Below, in pieces: positions 24,363 to 35,193 of a DNA stretch of 64,000 nucleotides. Under the pieces are notes generated by a model. That model saw nothing but the letters and a program-made list of their open reading frames with translations. It ran no database searches and was not told the DNA's origin. The position numbers and the translations under genes are program-made. How positions within the stretch are numbered: the stretch's first letter is position 1; each line of letters begins with the position of its first letter. Source of the stretch: Mrakia gelida (lineage: Eukaryota > Basidiomycota > Tremellomycetes > Cystofilobasidiales > Mrakiaceae); the NCBI GenBank assembly GCA_024345305.1, contig BRON01000020.1, positions 310,001 through 374,000 of the forward strand. The letters are read 5' to 3'.

Positions 24363-25557
24363 ATGTCTACTCCCCCTCACGCCCTCCCCGTCGGGGTCAT
24401 TGGACGGATCATCAAGCTCAGCTTCGTCCCGTCAGGTCGACGAGATCCTCCACCTCGAACTCCTTCGACTTCGCTCCTCTCCGTCTCCAAAGCCGTACGA
24501 CTCCTCTCCCTCCCCTTCTTCTTCGAGGTCGTCGCCATTCGTAGGAAGGAGGAATGGCAGACCTTCTTCGATCCTTCGTCAGGGATCTTCGTCGCGGGAG
24601 AGGAGGGAGCGAGGAGATGGGGGTGGGTGAAGGAGCTCGTTGTCCCTCTCGCCCTCCCTCCCGTCGCCAATCGTCACTACAAGCTCGGCCAACCCTCCTA
24701 CCTCATCCCTCTCACCCTCCCAAGCTTCAAGAGGATCGACTACCTTCGTTTCCTCCCAAATCCAGACGGTTCCGAGGGCAGGGACTACAACGACGACGAA
24801 GACGCCCTTCTCGACCTCCTCGTACCGAAAAGAAGACCCTCAACTGTACGAGAACATGATTGCATCGGCAAGAGCGACATGGCAGTTCAACGATACTGTA
24901 GAGGGAGAAGAGTGGGAGATGGACGAAGTGGACGTTGGTCTGCCTGCAGAGGATCTAGTTGAAATGAAGACGCTCTGGGAGGAGATGCGAGCAGCGAAGA
25001 TCCGTCGTCGACAAGCCTTCCCAACCCTCCCCGGCTTCCTCTCGTCGGGCAAGGGACAGGACACGATATCCGATTACCTCTCCAACCACATCCTCGCCGT
25101 CCTCCTCATCCTCGAATCTAACTTCCTCTACCACACCCTCCTCAACCAGCTCAAACCTCGAACGTTCTCCCTCCCCGAGGCTCACGACCTCTTCACCGCC
25201 GAGACATCGGTCTACCACCTCCCCGAGGATCCCAACCCAAATCTCATCCTCGTACCGGACGCTTACCCTACAGATGCTGCTACCAAGCTCGTCGTGGTTC
25301 GCTCGAGGATCCCGGAATCAATCTTCAAAGTCTTCGAAGGCGGCGACGCGGAGGACGACCCTCCTTTCTTCCTCGCGAGCGAGAGGATCCCCCTGGATGG
25401 ACCGGTGGTGTTGGATGGGTTTTCGGAGGAGGCGGTGAGGGAGGTTGTGGACTGGATTGTGGTGCAGATCGGCGAGGAGGAGCTGGAAGACTGGAGGTGG
25501 AGGACGGAGGACGAAGGGGAACGGACGTTCGTTGAGCTGGTTGAAGTTGACGCGTAG
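24363..25557 (+). CDS. hypothetical protein with F-box-like start, apparent frameshift
   Basis: The start at 24363 gives MSTPPHALPVGVIGRIIKLS followed by SLLSVSKAVRLLSLPFFFEV. This has the layout of an F-box-type N-terminus (proline, hydrophobic helix, then a run ending in hydrophobic residues), but I would not name it from this alone. The frame runs to LLDLLVPK at about 24830. The rest, from EDPQLYENMIASARATWQFN to FVELVEVDA and the TAG at 25555, is in the +1 frame. Removing one A from the AAAA run at 24828-24831 restores a continuous protein of about 397 residues. The gene has no introns in its coding part, unlike its neighbours. The break is either a sequencing error or a real inactivation. 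Confidence 0.55.
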
Positions 25558-25760
25558 CTGGTGAGTCTTCTTCTCTGCCGGCCCATAATCAACCGCCAGA
25601 AGATGCGTACTGACCTCTCCCTCGCTTCTCCCTATCAGGTAGATCTCGTCGCTCTTTCTCTCGTCGTGCGGAAGGTGCAAGGTCCGCTCATCGTTCTCTG
25701 CGAGGCGTCTCGCTTTCTTTCTTCGATGTACTGACTCTCAATCTCTTCTCGCAGATCTCG
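25558..25760 (+). other. two intron-like units in the 3' untranslated region
   Basis: Three bases after the stop at 25557 there is a GTGAGT donor, a CTGAC branch site and TATCAG. A second unit begins GTGCAAGG just after the first acceptor exon and ends with CTGAC and CTCGCAG near 25755. Both match the introns of coding regions in this window. They would lie 3' of the stop and could expose the transcript to nonsense-mediated decay. Confidence 0.5.
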
Positions 25761-25845
25761 ATCTCTAGGTAAAGGTGTCGCACAACAAACATCACTGTAT
25801 CTCTAGAGTAATTCTCGGATCTGTATCGTCAAGTGTAGAAACCAA

Positions 25846-25917
25846 CTGAAACAGCAAGACGCGTCGCTTGTCAGCGAGAGTTCGCGTCGTCGTCGAGAAC
25901 GAGACGTCGAGACTCAC
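25846..25917 (-). other. intron in the 3' untranslated region of the MYND gene
   Basis: On the minus strand, 37 nt past the stop at 25955, the sequence has a GTGAGT donor (25912-25917). It continues to a GCTGAC branch site, the GACGCGTC motif and a TTTCAG acceptor, 72 nt in all. It is a typical intron of this genome placed after the stop codon. Confidence 0.55.
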
Positions 25918-25954
25918 TCGGGACAGATGGCGAGGAAAGATCGGCTTGATCACG

Positions 25955-27340
25955 TTACCACTTCGGTTTCTTGCAGTCGGGTTGGTGGGTCTCCCAGTGA
26001 TTGGTCTGATGAGCTGATGGAGGGGAGGAAAACGAGTCAAGTCGACGCTCGCGACGTCGACGAGAAGAGATCGAGAAGCAGAGGTAAGACGTACCCTTCG
26101 AGCAGTATCGAACAGCGTTACACTTCAAGAAGGAAGAGCGAGTCAGTTACCGTTCGACCATCTCGTCTTCCTTTGCTCGAAGGCAACGAGAGAAGATGGG
26201 AAGGACTCACTCGTGCACACGCCGGCATATGAACTTCTTCCACGTGCGCACAAGGCTTCTTGAGGACGTTCTCGCACTCGTACCATCGAACATAACCTCC
26301 TCCTTCCTTCAGTGCCTCCCTCCACTTCTCATAGGTCTCCGCGTTGGCGTATCGCTCAACCTATGGGAGGTATCGGAACACTTCGTCGTAGGTGTCGCGT
26401 TGAGCTTTCGTCGTGTCTCGGACAATACGGTAACGCTGGTAGGTTTCCACCGCGTCCGAGTGCTCCAGCAGCCGAATGAGGAACTGTTGACGAAGATCCT
26501 TTGGGAAGGAAGGGGCTTGCGTCGAGGGAGAGGGAGGAGGAGGAAGCGAGACGATCGTGTTGAGGAGGGTTAGGATGAAGTCGCCGAGAGCGCTGAGGGA
26601 TTCGAAGGTCTCGAGAGGGATGGTCTGAAGTGGATAGATCAAGGTGGGAGAAGAGAGGATGAGCAAAATGGAGAGGGGAAGAGGTTCAGCGACGCGTCGG
26701 TGTTGTCGAGGAGAAAAGAGAAGGACGGACTCGTCTGCTGAAGTCCATACGGAAGCTGAGAGGGAGATACCATTCCATGAGGGTCCTCGTGAACATAGGA
26801 CCGTTCTCCATATCCCTGGCCCAGCGAGTGAAGAGGGGGTGGGATCCGACGAGACCGCCAACGAAGCTCGACCAAGGGTGATTCTTCATCTTTGGACCGA
26901 AGCGACGAAGGAGTTCCGAGTAGGCCTCCATGAATCCAGGGAGGTGAGCAGCGTAGAAACGAGTCTGGATTCGGACCCCCCGGAGATATTGGAAGCAAGA
27001 GTTGGCGACGTAAAGGAAGGGTGGGAGAGGAGAGGGAAGGGACTGGTGAGCTCGAGTCGAGGTGAGGGAGCGGAGAGAAGAAGGGAGACGAACCAAGCCC
27101 TTTTTCAATGTCCTTTGGTCCCATTCCTCGTTGATTCGAGTGAGCTGAAGGTAGAGGGGAGGCTGGTCAGTCTCATGAGAGTCAAAGACGAATGGGCCCT
27201 AGTAGATGGGAGGGAGGGAAACGAACGAGCTCCTCGCCTTCTTCGCCGGTCCTCCTTCCCTTGACGTCCTCAAACTCCTCCTCGTCGAGCAGGAGAGCAG
27301 CGCCGAGTTCTTGAGCGAGGTTATCCCATCGAGAGGCCAT
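25955..27340 (-). CDS. MYND-type zinc-finger protein
   Basis: The ATG at 27340 gives MASRWDNLAQELGAALLLDE, spliced to LTRINEEWDQRTLKKGL. A long helical middle follows (FYAAHLPGFMEAYSELLRRF; NHPWSSFVGGLVGSHPLFTR; TFESLSALGDFILTLLNTIV). The C-terminus carries the MYND cysteine/histidine pattern spread over small exons: YECENVLKKPCAHVEEVHMP, ACAR, then HWETHQPDCKKPKW and a TAA at 25955. MYND fingers bind proline-rich partners and often serve as adaptors. I recognise no enzyme domain. It is head-to-head with the TPR-SET gene, with 177 bp between starts. It converges on the preceding hypothetical gene, and its mRNA probably carries a 3'-UTR intron. Confidence 0.75.
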
Positions 27341-27517
27341 GGTCGATTCTTGTAGAGGGGAGAGGGAAGCAAAAGGGAAAATATGCCAAGGTGACGCTCG
27401 GTGTTGGACGCAAAGGGCGAAGCGGGGGGGGGGGAGGGAGGAAGGAGAGGTCGAGCTCATCAACTTTTTGAAGCCCCCAACGACCAGCACACCTCTCTTC
27501 CTCTTCCTCTTCTCGCT
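27341..27517. promoter_or_regulatory. short bidirectional promoter with poly-G run
   Basis: Only 177 bp separate the divergent MYND and TPR-SET starts. The plus strand has 11 consecutive G at 27424-27434 followed by AGGGAGGAAGGAGAGG. This is a nucleosome-excluding or quadruplex-capable tract sitting between the two genes. Confidence 0.6.
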
Positions 27518-30354
27518 ATGGGAACCACCGAGGACCTACACGCTCAAGACCTTCGAACTCTTCAAACTCAGCATCTCGACGAACTCAAAAAGGGAGCGGA
27601 ACCATGGAAACCTGAGGAGGAGTCGGCGCTGCTCCTCCGACTGAAGCGAAAGGTCAAGCTCGCCGTCAAACAAGGTCTTCCAGCTCAGGAGAAAGCTATC
27701 ATCGGAGGTTATCCATTCGTCTCATCGGATGCGGACTTAGATCAGCTTCAACAGAGTACGTTTTTGTCGAGTTTGTGATCACTTTGAGGTCGGAGCGAGC
27801 TCGCGAAAGAACGAGCTCAAGCTGACCTCTACTCCTCCCTTCTCTCTTTCCCTCTTCTGTACCTCCCCTTCCCTCTGATCGATTTGATCTTACAGTGGAT
27901 CTCACCGACATGTACCTTCGAGGAACTCATAGAGGAGGTTTCCTCCTCTGTAGAGTTCTCCCTCGACCTGCCAACCTCTCCCTCCTCCACTCCCCGCTCA
28001 ACCTCAACCTCACGCTCCCCGTCGCCTCGCCAGACGGCTCAGCAGCTCTCCTTCGACTCCACAACTATCCTCTCCTACCCTCAACCCTCGGAAGACCCAC
28101 CTCGGCGGATATCGAAGCTACTTTCCCGGTGGGAACGATGCTGGCCATCCTGGAGCCGACCGTGAGGAGAGATGTCAGGGACGGAGAGTGGGTCGTTTGG
28201 GTCGACGCTGCGTCGGATGTGGTTGTCGTGAAGGCGGGAGACTCGGCTTTGGAGGATATTGATTGGGTTGGAAGTGACGGGAAGGCTTGGAAGCCGGAGG
28301 AGGAGGTTTTGAAAGAGTTGGACGAGTGGAAAGACGAGGGAAACAAGGTGCGTCTGTCGAGCTCGACTGTTGACATTTCGCTGCTCGCTGCTGCTTCGCT
28401 AGAACTGACTCTACTCCCTCGCACTCGATCTAATCCAGGCCTTCGCAGCTCGACGCTTCCTCTCGGCCATCTCACTCTACACCAAAGGCATCAACCAGCA
28501 CCCAACCTCTCCCTCTCTTCACCTCATCCTCCTCAATCGATCCCAAGCTTTCCTCCGCCTCGAACAGTTCTCCAACGCTCTCTCCGACGCCAACCAGGTC
28601 ATTAAACTCCTCTCCTCATCCACCACCTCGTTCCTCAGCTCTTCCACTACCTCTCTCCTTGAAAAGGCGATCGTTAAGAGATCCAATGCTCTCTACTCCC
28701 TCCGTCGCTGGAATCTCGCCCTCACTTCCTTCAAGCACCTCCTCACCGTCTCTCCCTCCCTCCCCGAGGCCCTCTCCGGCATCTCCTCTTGCGAGGCTCG
28801 AATCAAGGAGGCCTCCTCGGGAGACTACGACATCCTTTCCCTCTTCGCTCAGTCGCTCGCCGCCAAGGAGGGAGGAGTCGCGTCGATTCCAGACGTCGCA
28901 GATTTCATCGGACCCATCGAGATCGCTCCCATCGCCAACAAGGGAGGAGGACGAGGACTCGTCGCTACGAGGGACGTCCACCCAGGAGAGGTCCTCCTCG
29001 CCGTTCGAGCCGTCGCTCTCGTCTCCTCCACGGATCTCCCAACCCAAACCAAACTCGTCGTTCTCAACCTCGAGGAAATGGTCCGAGACACCTCCAACTC
29101 CCTCTTCTACGTCCACAACGTCCTCTATCGACTTCGAGATCAACCGGAACTGGCGAGCAAGATTTACGACCTCTACCTCGGACCCAAAGTCGAGGAAACA
29201 CCGTCGACGTTCGACCTTCACGCGCCGAAGGAGGAGGAGGAGCGGGACGCGTCGAGAAGAGTCAAGATCGATCGAGGAGAGGATATCAGTCGAGCCATCT
29301 ACTACAACGCTTCGGTCCCGTTCAAGGTCCTTGCCGTTCCCGCTGGAGGAGGAGACTCGATCGGATACGGAGCAGAGACCTCGCCAGCCGCTCTCTTCTC
29401 CGAGTCGGCGATGGCCAACCATTCTTGCAGCTGGAACGCTTTCCATGTACGTTCATCGTTTCCATCTGATCTAATATCGAGTCTGTACCCACACCTACCG
29501 TCCTCAAACTGACTCTCACGCTCGCCTCTTCGTCGCGTCCTCTCCCTCAGTGCTTCTTCGGCGACTTCCAAATCACTCGAGCCGCCACTTTCATTCCCTC
29601 TGGATCCGAGGTCCTCGCATCCTACACACCCGACCTCCCACACACCTACCGAACTCCTCGTCTCGCCAAGTTCTTCCCCGACCCCTGCTCCTGCCCTCTC
29701 TGCACTTCCGACCTCCTCTCTCCCACCCTCTCGTCGCGTCCAGGGATCCTCGTCAAGATCATGCGTTCGACGGAGGAGGATCTCGCGAAGATGAGCCTCA
29801 AGGAGTTGGAGGAGAAGTTGAGGGTGAAGGAGGGGTCGATGAAGGAGCTGAGAGCGACGTATGAGGTCGGGAAGGAGGTGGGGGAGGAGAAGGACGGAGG
29901 GCAGAGAGATCAGGTCGATCTGTTCTTCGGGTTCGAGGCGATGCGGGGAGTGCTCAGGGAGATCGCTAGGCGGTCGAACGGGAAGGAGAGGGAGTGGAGA
30001 GCAGTGGTAGAGAACGAGATCGGAGGATTCGAAGCGTTGGGAGGAATCGTTCGTCGTCCGTCTGGAGGATCGTCCGAGTCCGTCGACGCGCTCGAAGCTC
30101 TCCCTCGATATCGACACGCCGAAGCCACACGATCTCTCATCCTCATCGCCGGATATCTGGAGGAAGCGAAGAAGGCTGGAGCTGAGCTCGTCTCGGAGTT
30201 TGGGGAGGTGGAGGAGTGGATGCGGTCTGCTGGGAGGGTCGAGGACGTGACGGTCGGAGGAGGGAGGGAGTTCTTCGAGATGAGGTGGAGGGAGGTTCTG
30301 ATGGAGCAGGGATTGGATAGCTACTTATTAGAGACGAAGGAGACGAGGCCATAG
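27518..30354 (+). CDS. TPR and SET domain protein (SMYD-like, without MYND)
   Basis: This is a probable protein methyltransferase-type protein. The start at 27518 gives MGTTEDLHAQDLRTLQTQHL. An N-terminal all-beta-like region (DLTDMYLRGTHRGGFLLCRV) precedes TPR helices from about 28330 (DEGNKAFAARRFLSAISLYT; AIVKRSNALYSLRRWNLALT). The SET part starts at GGGRGLVATRDVHPGEVLLA and contains the NHSCSWNAFH core (about 29415-29450). Then comes FFGDFQITRAATFIPSGSEV and a post-SET-like cysteine cluster (PDPCSCPLCTSD). A long helical C-terminus ends LLETKETRP. The split between the SET halves has no MYND cysteines. It has three introns, few for this window. Catalytic activity is inferred from the core motif only. 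Confidence 0.8.
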
Positions 30355-31060
30355 ATGCGTGGCCATAGATGCGCTGTCTCCATCCGCACTCGAACGAGAG
30401 CGAGCTCAACTTCATGCAATCCACCTCTCGACCTGCTCCCTCATACCCAACGCAAAGCCCTCGCGATTCCCAACCACAGCCTATCGATCATCCTGTCCTT
30501 CGGAGGCTTCCAGCCGTCGTATGGGCTTCTCGTTCTGGGGATGGTGGTGGAGCTGGACGTTTTTGGCTCTGAGGAGGAGGAGGTCGGGTGCGTCGAACGA
30601 GAGGAGCTGACTTTGAGGTTGGAAGAAAACGCAAAGGACGAGGGTCAGCCTCTCAAGATGCCTTTGCCGACACAGAGAAGATGAGAAGCTACATACCTGA
30701 GTATGTGCTGGCTTCGATAGACATTTTCCTCAAGCAGGGAAGGAAGGAGAAGAGACGAAGGTGGTGGTTTGCGAAGACGGGGAAATCGGCGTCGTTTTCT
30801 CATTTTTTTCTTACGAGAAGCGGTTCCGCCGAGAACAGCCTCACTTTTTTTTTTTGCTTCTCACACCGACTCGGCTTGCAGGTGTTCGAAGCAGAGGAGT
30901 GAGGCGAGCATCCCCGCCGGGCTGGCTCTCTCTCCTTCGCAAGCCCTTCTCGGGGACGCGTCTCTCCTCTCCAGTCTCCACTGTCCCCTGCTGTCCCCTC
31001 ACTCCTTGAGAACAAGAATGCGCTAGGACTCGAAGTATCGTTCATCTAAGCTTGTCCAAG
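30355..31060. other. convergent intergenic region
   Basis: This region lies between the stops of the TPR-SET gene and DOA1. A small frame starts at an ATG five bases after the first stop (MAIDALSPSALERERAQLHA, 30368 onward). It could be a short gene but shows no recognised domain and overlaps 3'-UTR sequence. There are 11 consecutive T at 30845-30855. Nothing else is supported. Confidence 0.35.
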
Positions 31061-34000
31061 CTAAATAGCGACCCTCCCAATCTCCTCAGCAATGCTCTGC
31101 AACCTCTTCTCTCCCGCGAACCTCGAGCTCAGATCCTTGACGAGCAGCTTCCCCTGGAGGGATTTGCCTGGGTGGAGGGATCCGGAGACGGAGGGGGAGA
31201 GGAGCTGTGCACATCAAGGACGAAGAATAAGAGGAGAGGGAAGAGGAGGGCGGTCAGCGAGGACGACGAGAGGGAAGCACGCAAGGGAGAGAGGAAGAGG
31301 GAGGAAAGGGGGACGAACGAGGTTCCCGAACGCAACAGCTGTTCGATAAGCTGACTCTCCGTCGGATCCTTCGTTGGAGAATGTCTGTTGCGGAAAGGAG
31401 AGGAAGGGAAAGAAGAAGAAGAAGGGTCGGTTGAGGAACGAGCGACGAGGGAAGAGAGAGAAGACGCAACGGACCCGAAGGATGATCTCGAGGAGAAGGT
31501 TTCCGATCTCTGGACGAGGAAGACTGGCTTGGAGAGCGAGGACGGAGTAGCTGAAGATACGGAAGAGGTGGGAGAGAGGACGAAAGAAGGTCAGCGAGAG
31601 AAGAGGAAGTGCGACGTTGGAAGCGACGAAGACGAAAAAAAACGAGGACTGACTTGAGGACGACGGTCGAGAGAGCGACTCGGATGTTCTTGTTGAGAGC
31701 GTTGTAGCTTGGTCCGTCGATGATGCTTCTCAGGAGCTGATGAAAGAGCGAAGATGAGCAGCGAAGGGAGTCAGCAACGCGTCCGTCTTGACGACAACCT
31801 CGACAAGCGACGACTATTTCCAAGGCTCCCAGCGAGCGATCAAGAGAGACGAGACGCTCACCTCCTCACACCCAGGCTCACTCAGCAGCGCCTGCTTCCC
31901 GTTCTTGGTCGAAAACAAGTTGGCGAGAGCTCTGAACGCGAGCATGGTGTTGGTTTCCCTCTCCTTCGTCGCCTCCCAGGGCTTGTTCCATTCCGCGGCA
32001 GCGAGGATGACTTGAACAATGGTGGAGGACGAAGGGGATCGGTAGGCGGCGAGAGAAGGGGATACGGAGGCGAGGAGTCGAACGAGATCGAGGACTGGTG
32101 AAGGACGAACGAGGGATCCGACGCGTCAGTTTCGTCTCGTTCTCGTTCTCGTTCGCTCTCCATTCGACTCAGTTTCGGCGACTCACCAGGGAACCTCTTC
32201 CCAGCCTCCCAGCTCTCCAAAATCCCCACCAACCCCTCCACCTCCCACCCCTCATTCGTCTTCGTCTCCTCCGTCGAAGGCAACGCCCCCTTCGGCAACC
32301 CCACGAACCTCACCGCATCCCCTAACGTTCTCCCACCCTCCATCTCACCCAACTTCTTCCCCAAAGCCTCCAAGTTCGCCGCTTTGAAGCCCAAGTACGT
32401 CTCCACCGGCAAAACATCCTCCTTCGCCCTCGCAGCAACCATCTTCTTCCTTTCCTCTTCCGCTTTGGCACTCGCGGAGGCGGTTCCAGGCGTGTACCTC
32501 GCGGTTCCGGAGTAGGGGTCGACGTAGGGTTCGTTGGCAGACGGTTGGGGAGCGGTGGGGAAGGAGGAAGCGGAAGATTGGTAGCGAGAGGCTCCGGTGT
32601 AAGGGTCGACGTAGTCGTTGGAGGCGGTTCCGAGGGTGACTCCCGCGGTGGATTTCTCGATGAACTTGACGACTTCTTCGAGGTAGGAAGGAGGGAGATC
32701 GTTCTTCTCTAGGAAGGTTTTGGCGGCCATGTAGGGGTTGTCTGCCAATACACAAACGAACGAAAGAACGAGAGCGAGTTAGGAAAGGAAAAGACGAGGG
32801 AGAGGGAGACGGGACGAGACGCGACGACGAGACGAACCAGCGGCGTTGTAAGGAAGTTTGAGAGGAGGCGCTCCTTCTTGGATGTCGACGTCGAAGACGT
32901 AGTCGTACTCTACTCCGTTGTGAAGCTGTCGTCGATTCGATCCGACGGCGTCGACGACCTCTCCGATCTTCTGCCAGGAGCCGGAGGACCACTGCGAACG
33001 AGAGCAGGCGAAGAGCATCAGCGAGACGCGATTTCGGAAGAGAGACGGAGGAAGAAGACGTACCTGGTAGGCTTCGACGACGTTCTTCTCGTTCTTGACC
33101 ATGATGACTTGTCCTTCCTTCTTGCCTGCGAAGAGAAGAGGGAGCGAAGGGAAGAGTTAGTCGCGAGTCTCGAATCTCGAGCGAGTTCGTTGTCTTGGAC
33201 TCACCATCGGCAGCGAGAGCCTCGATTCCAGGAACGTTGTCCTTCTTGACATCTCCGATCTGTTGTCTGTAAGAGTCAAAACAAAGAGCGAGTCAGCCTC
33301 CATCTCGCGCTTGTTTCCATCGCGTCGCGACTCGAAACTCACTGATCAACCTTCTGCTTCCCGACTTCCTCCTCGAGCGCTTTCCTCTCCTCAACTCCAG
33401 CAACCCTCGCCTCCTCCCTTGTCCAAACCCTCACAGCTCCATCACTACTTCCCGTAACCACATCCCCGTTCGCCAACACCCCGACGGTCCACACGCTCGT
33501 CGCAGGGATCGGAATCGTCTGAACGTTCTTCCCCGTCTCGTTCCAAATCCTCATCGTCCTATCCTCCCCAACACTCACCAGCTCCTCCCTCTCAGGCAAG
33601 AAAGCAAGCGAGTAGACGAAGGAGGTGTGACCGTGCAACGTGATGAGAGCGTCTCCCGTCTCGAGAGCGAAGATGATGATGGTGCCGTCGTTGGACGAGG
33701 AAGCGAACGTCGCTCCTCCTGGGATGGAAGCGACGCAACGGACGGCGTCGGTGTGGCCGAAGAAGCGAGTGGATTCCTTCCAGGGAGCAGTAGGGGAGGA
33801 AGAGGAGGTTTTGGTCCAGAGGACGATGGTCTTGTCGGCTGAACCGGTGAGGAGTTGGGTTGGGGAGATGGATCGAACGGACCACACGGTTTGGGAGTGA
33901 GCTTTGAGGACTTGGACTTGTTGGAAGGTCGAGGACCAGACGATGGCGGTGCTGCGAAGAGGAAGGAGGATCGTTAGCTGTGTATATAAGATCGAGAGCG

Positions 34001-34722
34001 AGAGAGAGGCTGAACTAACGTGTCCCAAGAGCCAGAAACTGGAGGAGGGAAGGAGGAGCGAGGTCAGCTTCGTTCGTTCGTTCGTCCCACCACGGTCTTC
34101 AGCCTCAAGAAGACTTCCACTCACCCAGCCCATCCCCTCCTACGAGTCCATCGACGCAGCATACGTTGGAGGTGTGTCCGATCATGGTTCGATTGGGATC
34201 GTTGGAAGTAGCAGCTGCGAACTCGTCCGGGGAGGAGGAAGGTGATTTGGGAACGAGGTAGGCGTTGAGGACGGAGTCTTGAGAACCAGTAACGACATAG
34301 GCTAGTAGTCGGAAGAGAACGCATATAGTCGGAGGTCAGTCAACGAGAAAATCAGAGAGAGGCGAAGCTCTCGTAGAGATTAGAAGACGAATCGTTCGAC
34401 GTGGTCGAGCTCACCTTCTCCGTTGATCTGTCCTCCCCAAACTGCTCCTACAAAGCCTCCAAGGCCGTCCCACTTCCTTCCGACGAGCCAGCCTGCTCCG
34501 TTGTTGATCCATGCGATGGCTGATTTGTCTCTCGAGGAGGAGAGGATGATGGAAGGGGAAGGAGAGAAGACGGATCGAACCTGGGAAGGAGGGGTGTTCG
34601 GTCAGCTTCGACGAGCATGCTCCTCCCTTCCTTCCTCGCTTCTATGGATCGATTGAGCTCACATCTGCTTGGTGACCGTTGAGAGTTGCGGAAAGCTGAA
34701 AGGGAGGAGGTGGAGGGGCCAT
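31061..34722 (-). CDS. DOA1: WD40-PFU-PUL ubiquitin/Cdc48 adaptor, DOA1 (PLAA)
   Basis: This protein binds ubiquitin and Cdc48/p97, and the family keeps free ubiquitin levels and sorts ubiquitinated cargo. The ATG at 34722 gives MAPPPPPFQLSATLNGHQA, the first WD repeat. Repeats continue through GSQDSVLNAYLV, SGSWDTTAIVWSS, LLTGSADKTIVLWTK, FASSSNDGTIIIFALETGDA, LVSVGEDRTMRIWNETGK and VVTGSSDGAVRVWTREEA. The PFU domain follows (WSSGSWQKIGEVVDAVG, HNGVEYDYVFDVDIQEGAPP, NPYMAAKTFLEKNDLPPSYL). The C-terminal PUL domain is Armadillo-like (ILAAAEWNKPWEATKERETN; ALANLFSTKNGKQALLSEPG; GESAYRTAVAFGNLV) and ends LQSIAEEIGRVAI. About ten introns interrupt it. The order matches the family from end to end. 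Confidence 0.92.
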
Positions 34723-35193
34723 TCTGAGTGAAAGAGGGGGGAGGGGGACGATGGAAGTTGAGAGAGGGGAGAGATGGACGAGCGTCGAGAGGCGTGGAGG
34801 TGAGCTCGACAACGGTCGGATTTGACTCCGGGGCGCTTTCTGGTAAGATTTTCAAGCGAATCGCTGCAGGGTCTGCTTTGTATGTACGCTCTCGTGAACG
34901 AGTTTGATGAAGAATTGATCCCCTATATTTTATTGACCCTCTTGCTCTCGGGTTGACGCGATCGAGCTGTCCTCCCTTGACTTTTTGGTCTCCCTCTCTG
35001 TCTCCTCTCCTCACCTTTCCCTCCAACTCGTTCCTGCTCCTCTTCTCGACCTCTTCGACTCTCTACGACCACCTTTCCTCTTCCCTCTCCGCCCTCGTCC
35101 TCTCTACCCCGTCGGACTCGCCGTTTACCCGAACGGGTTCTATCCCCTCCCCTCTCCCTCTCCCTCTCGCTCGTTTGGACGACCTCTCTCTCG
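34723..35193. promoter_or_regulatory. bidirectional promoter between DOA1 and the bHLH gene
   Basis: This is a 471-bp gap between divergent starts. It has an AT-rich TATATTTTATT at about 34925-34935, the only such patch here. A long pyrimidine-rich stretch runs from about 34970 to 35190, directly before the bHLH start. No extra gene is seen. Confidence 0.45.

Noticed and set aside
30368..30610. Small gene beginning MAIDALSPSALERERAQLHA
   Set aside because: The start faintly recalls short ribosomal-protein N-termini, but no cysteines or later family motifs follow, and it sits in the 3' region of the TPR-SET gene.
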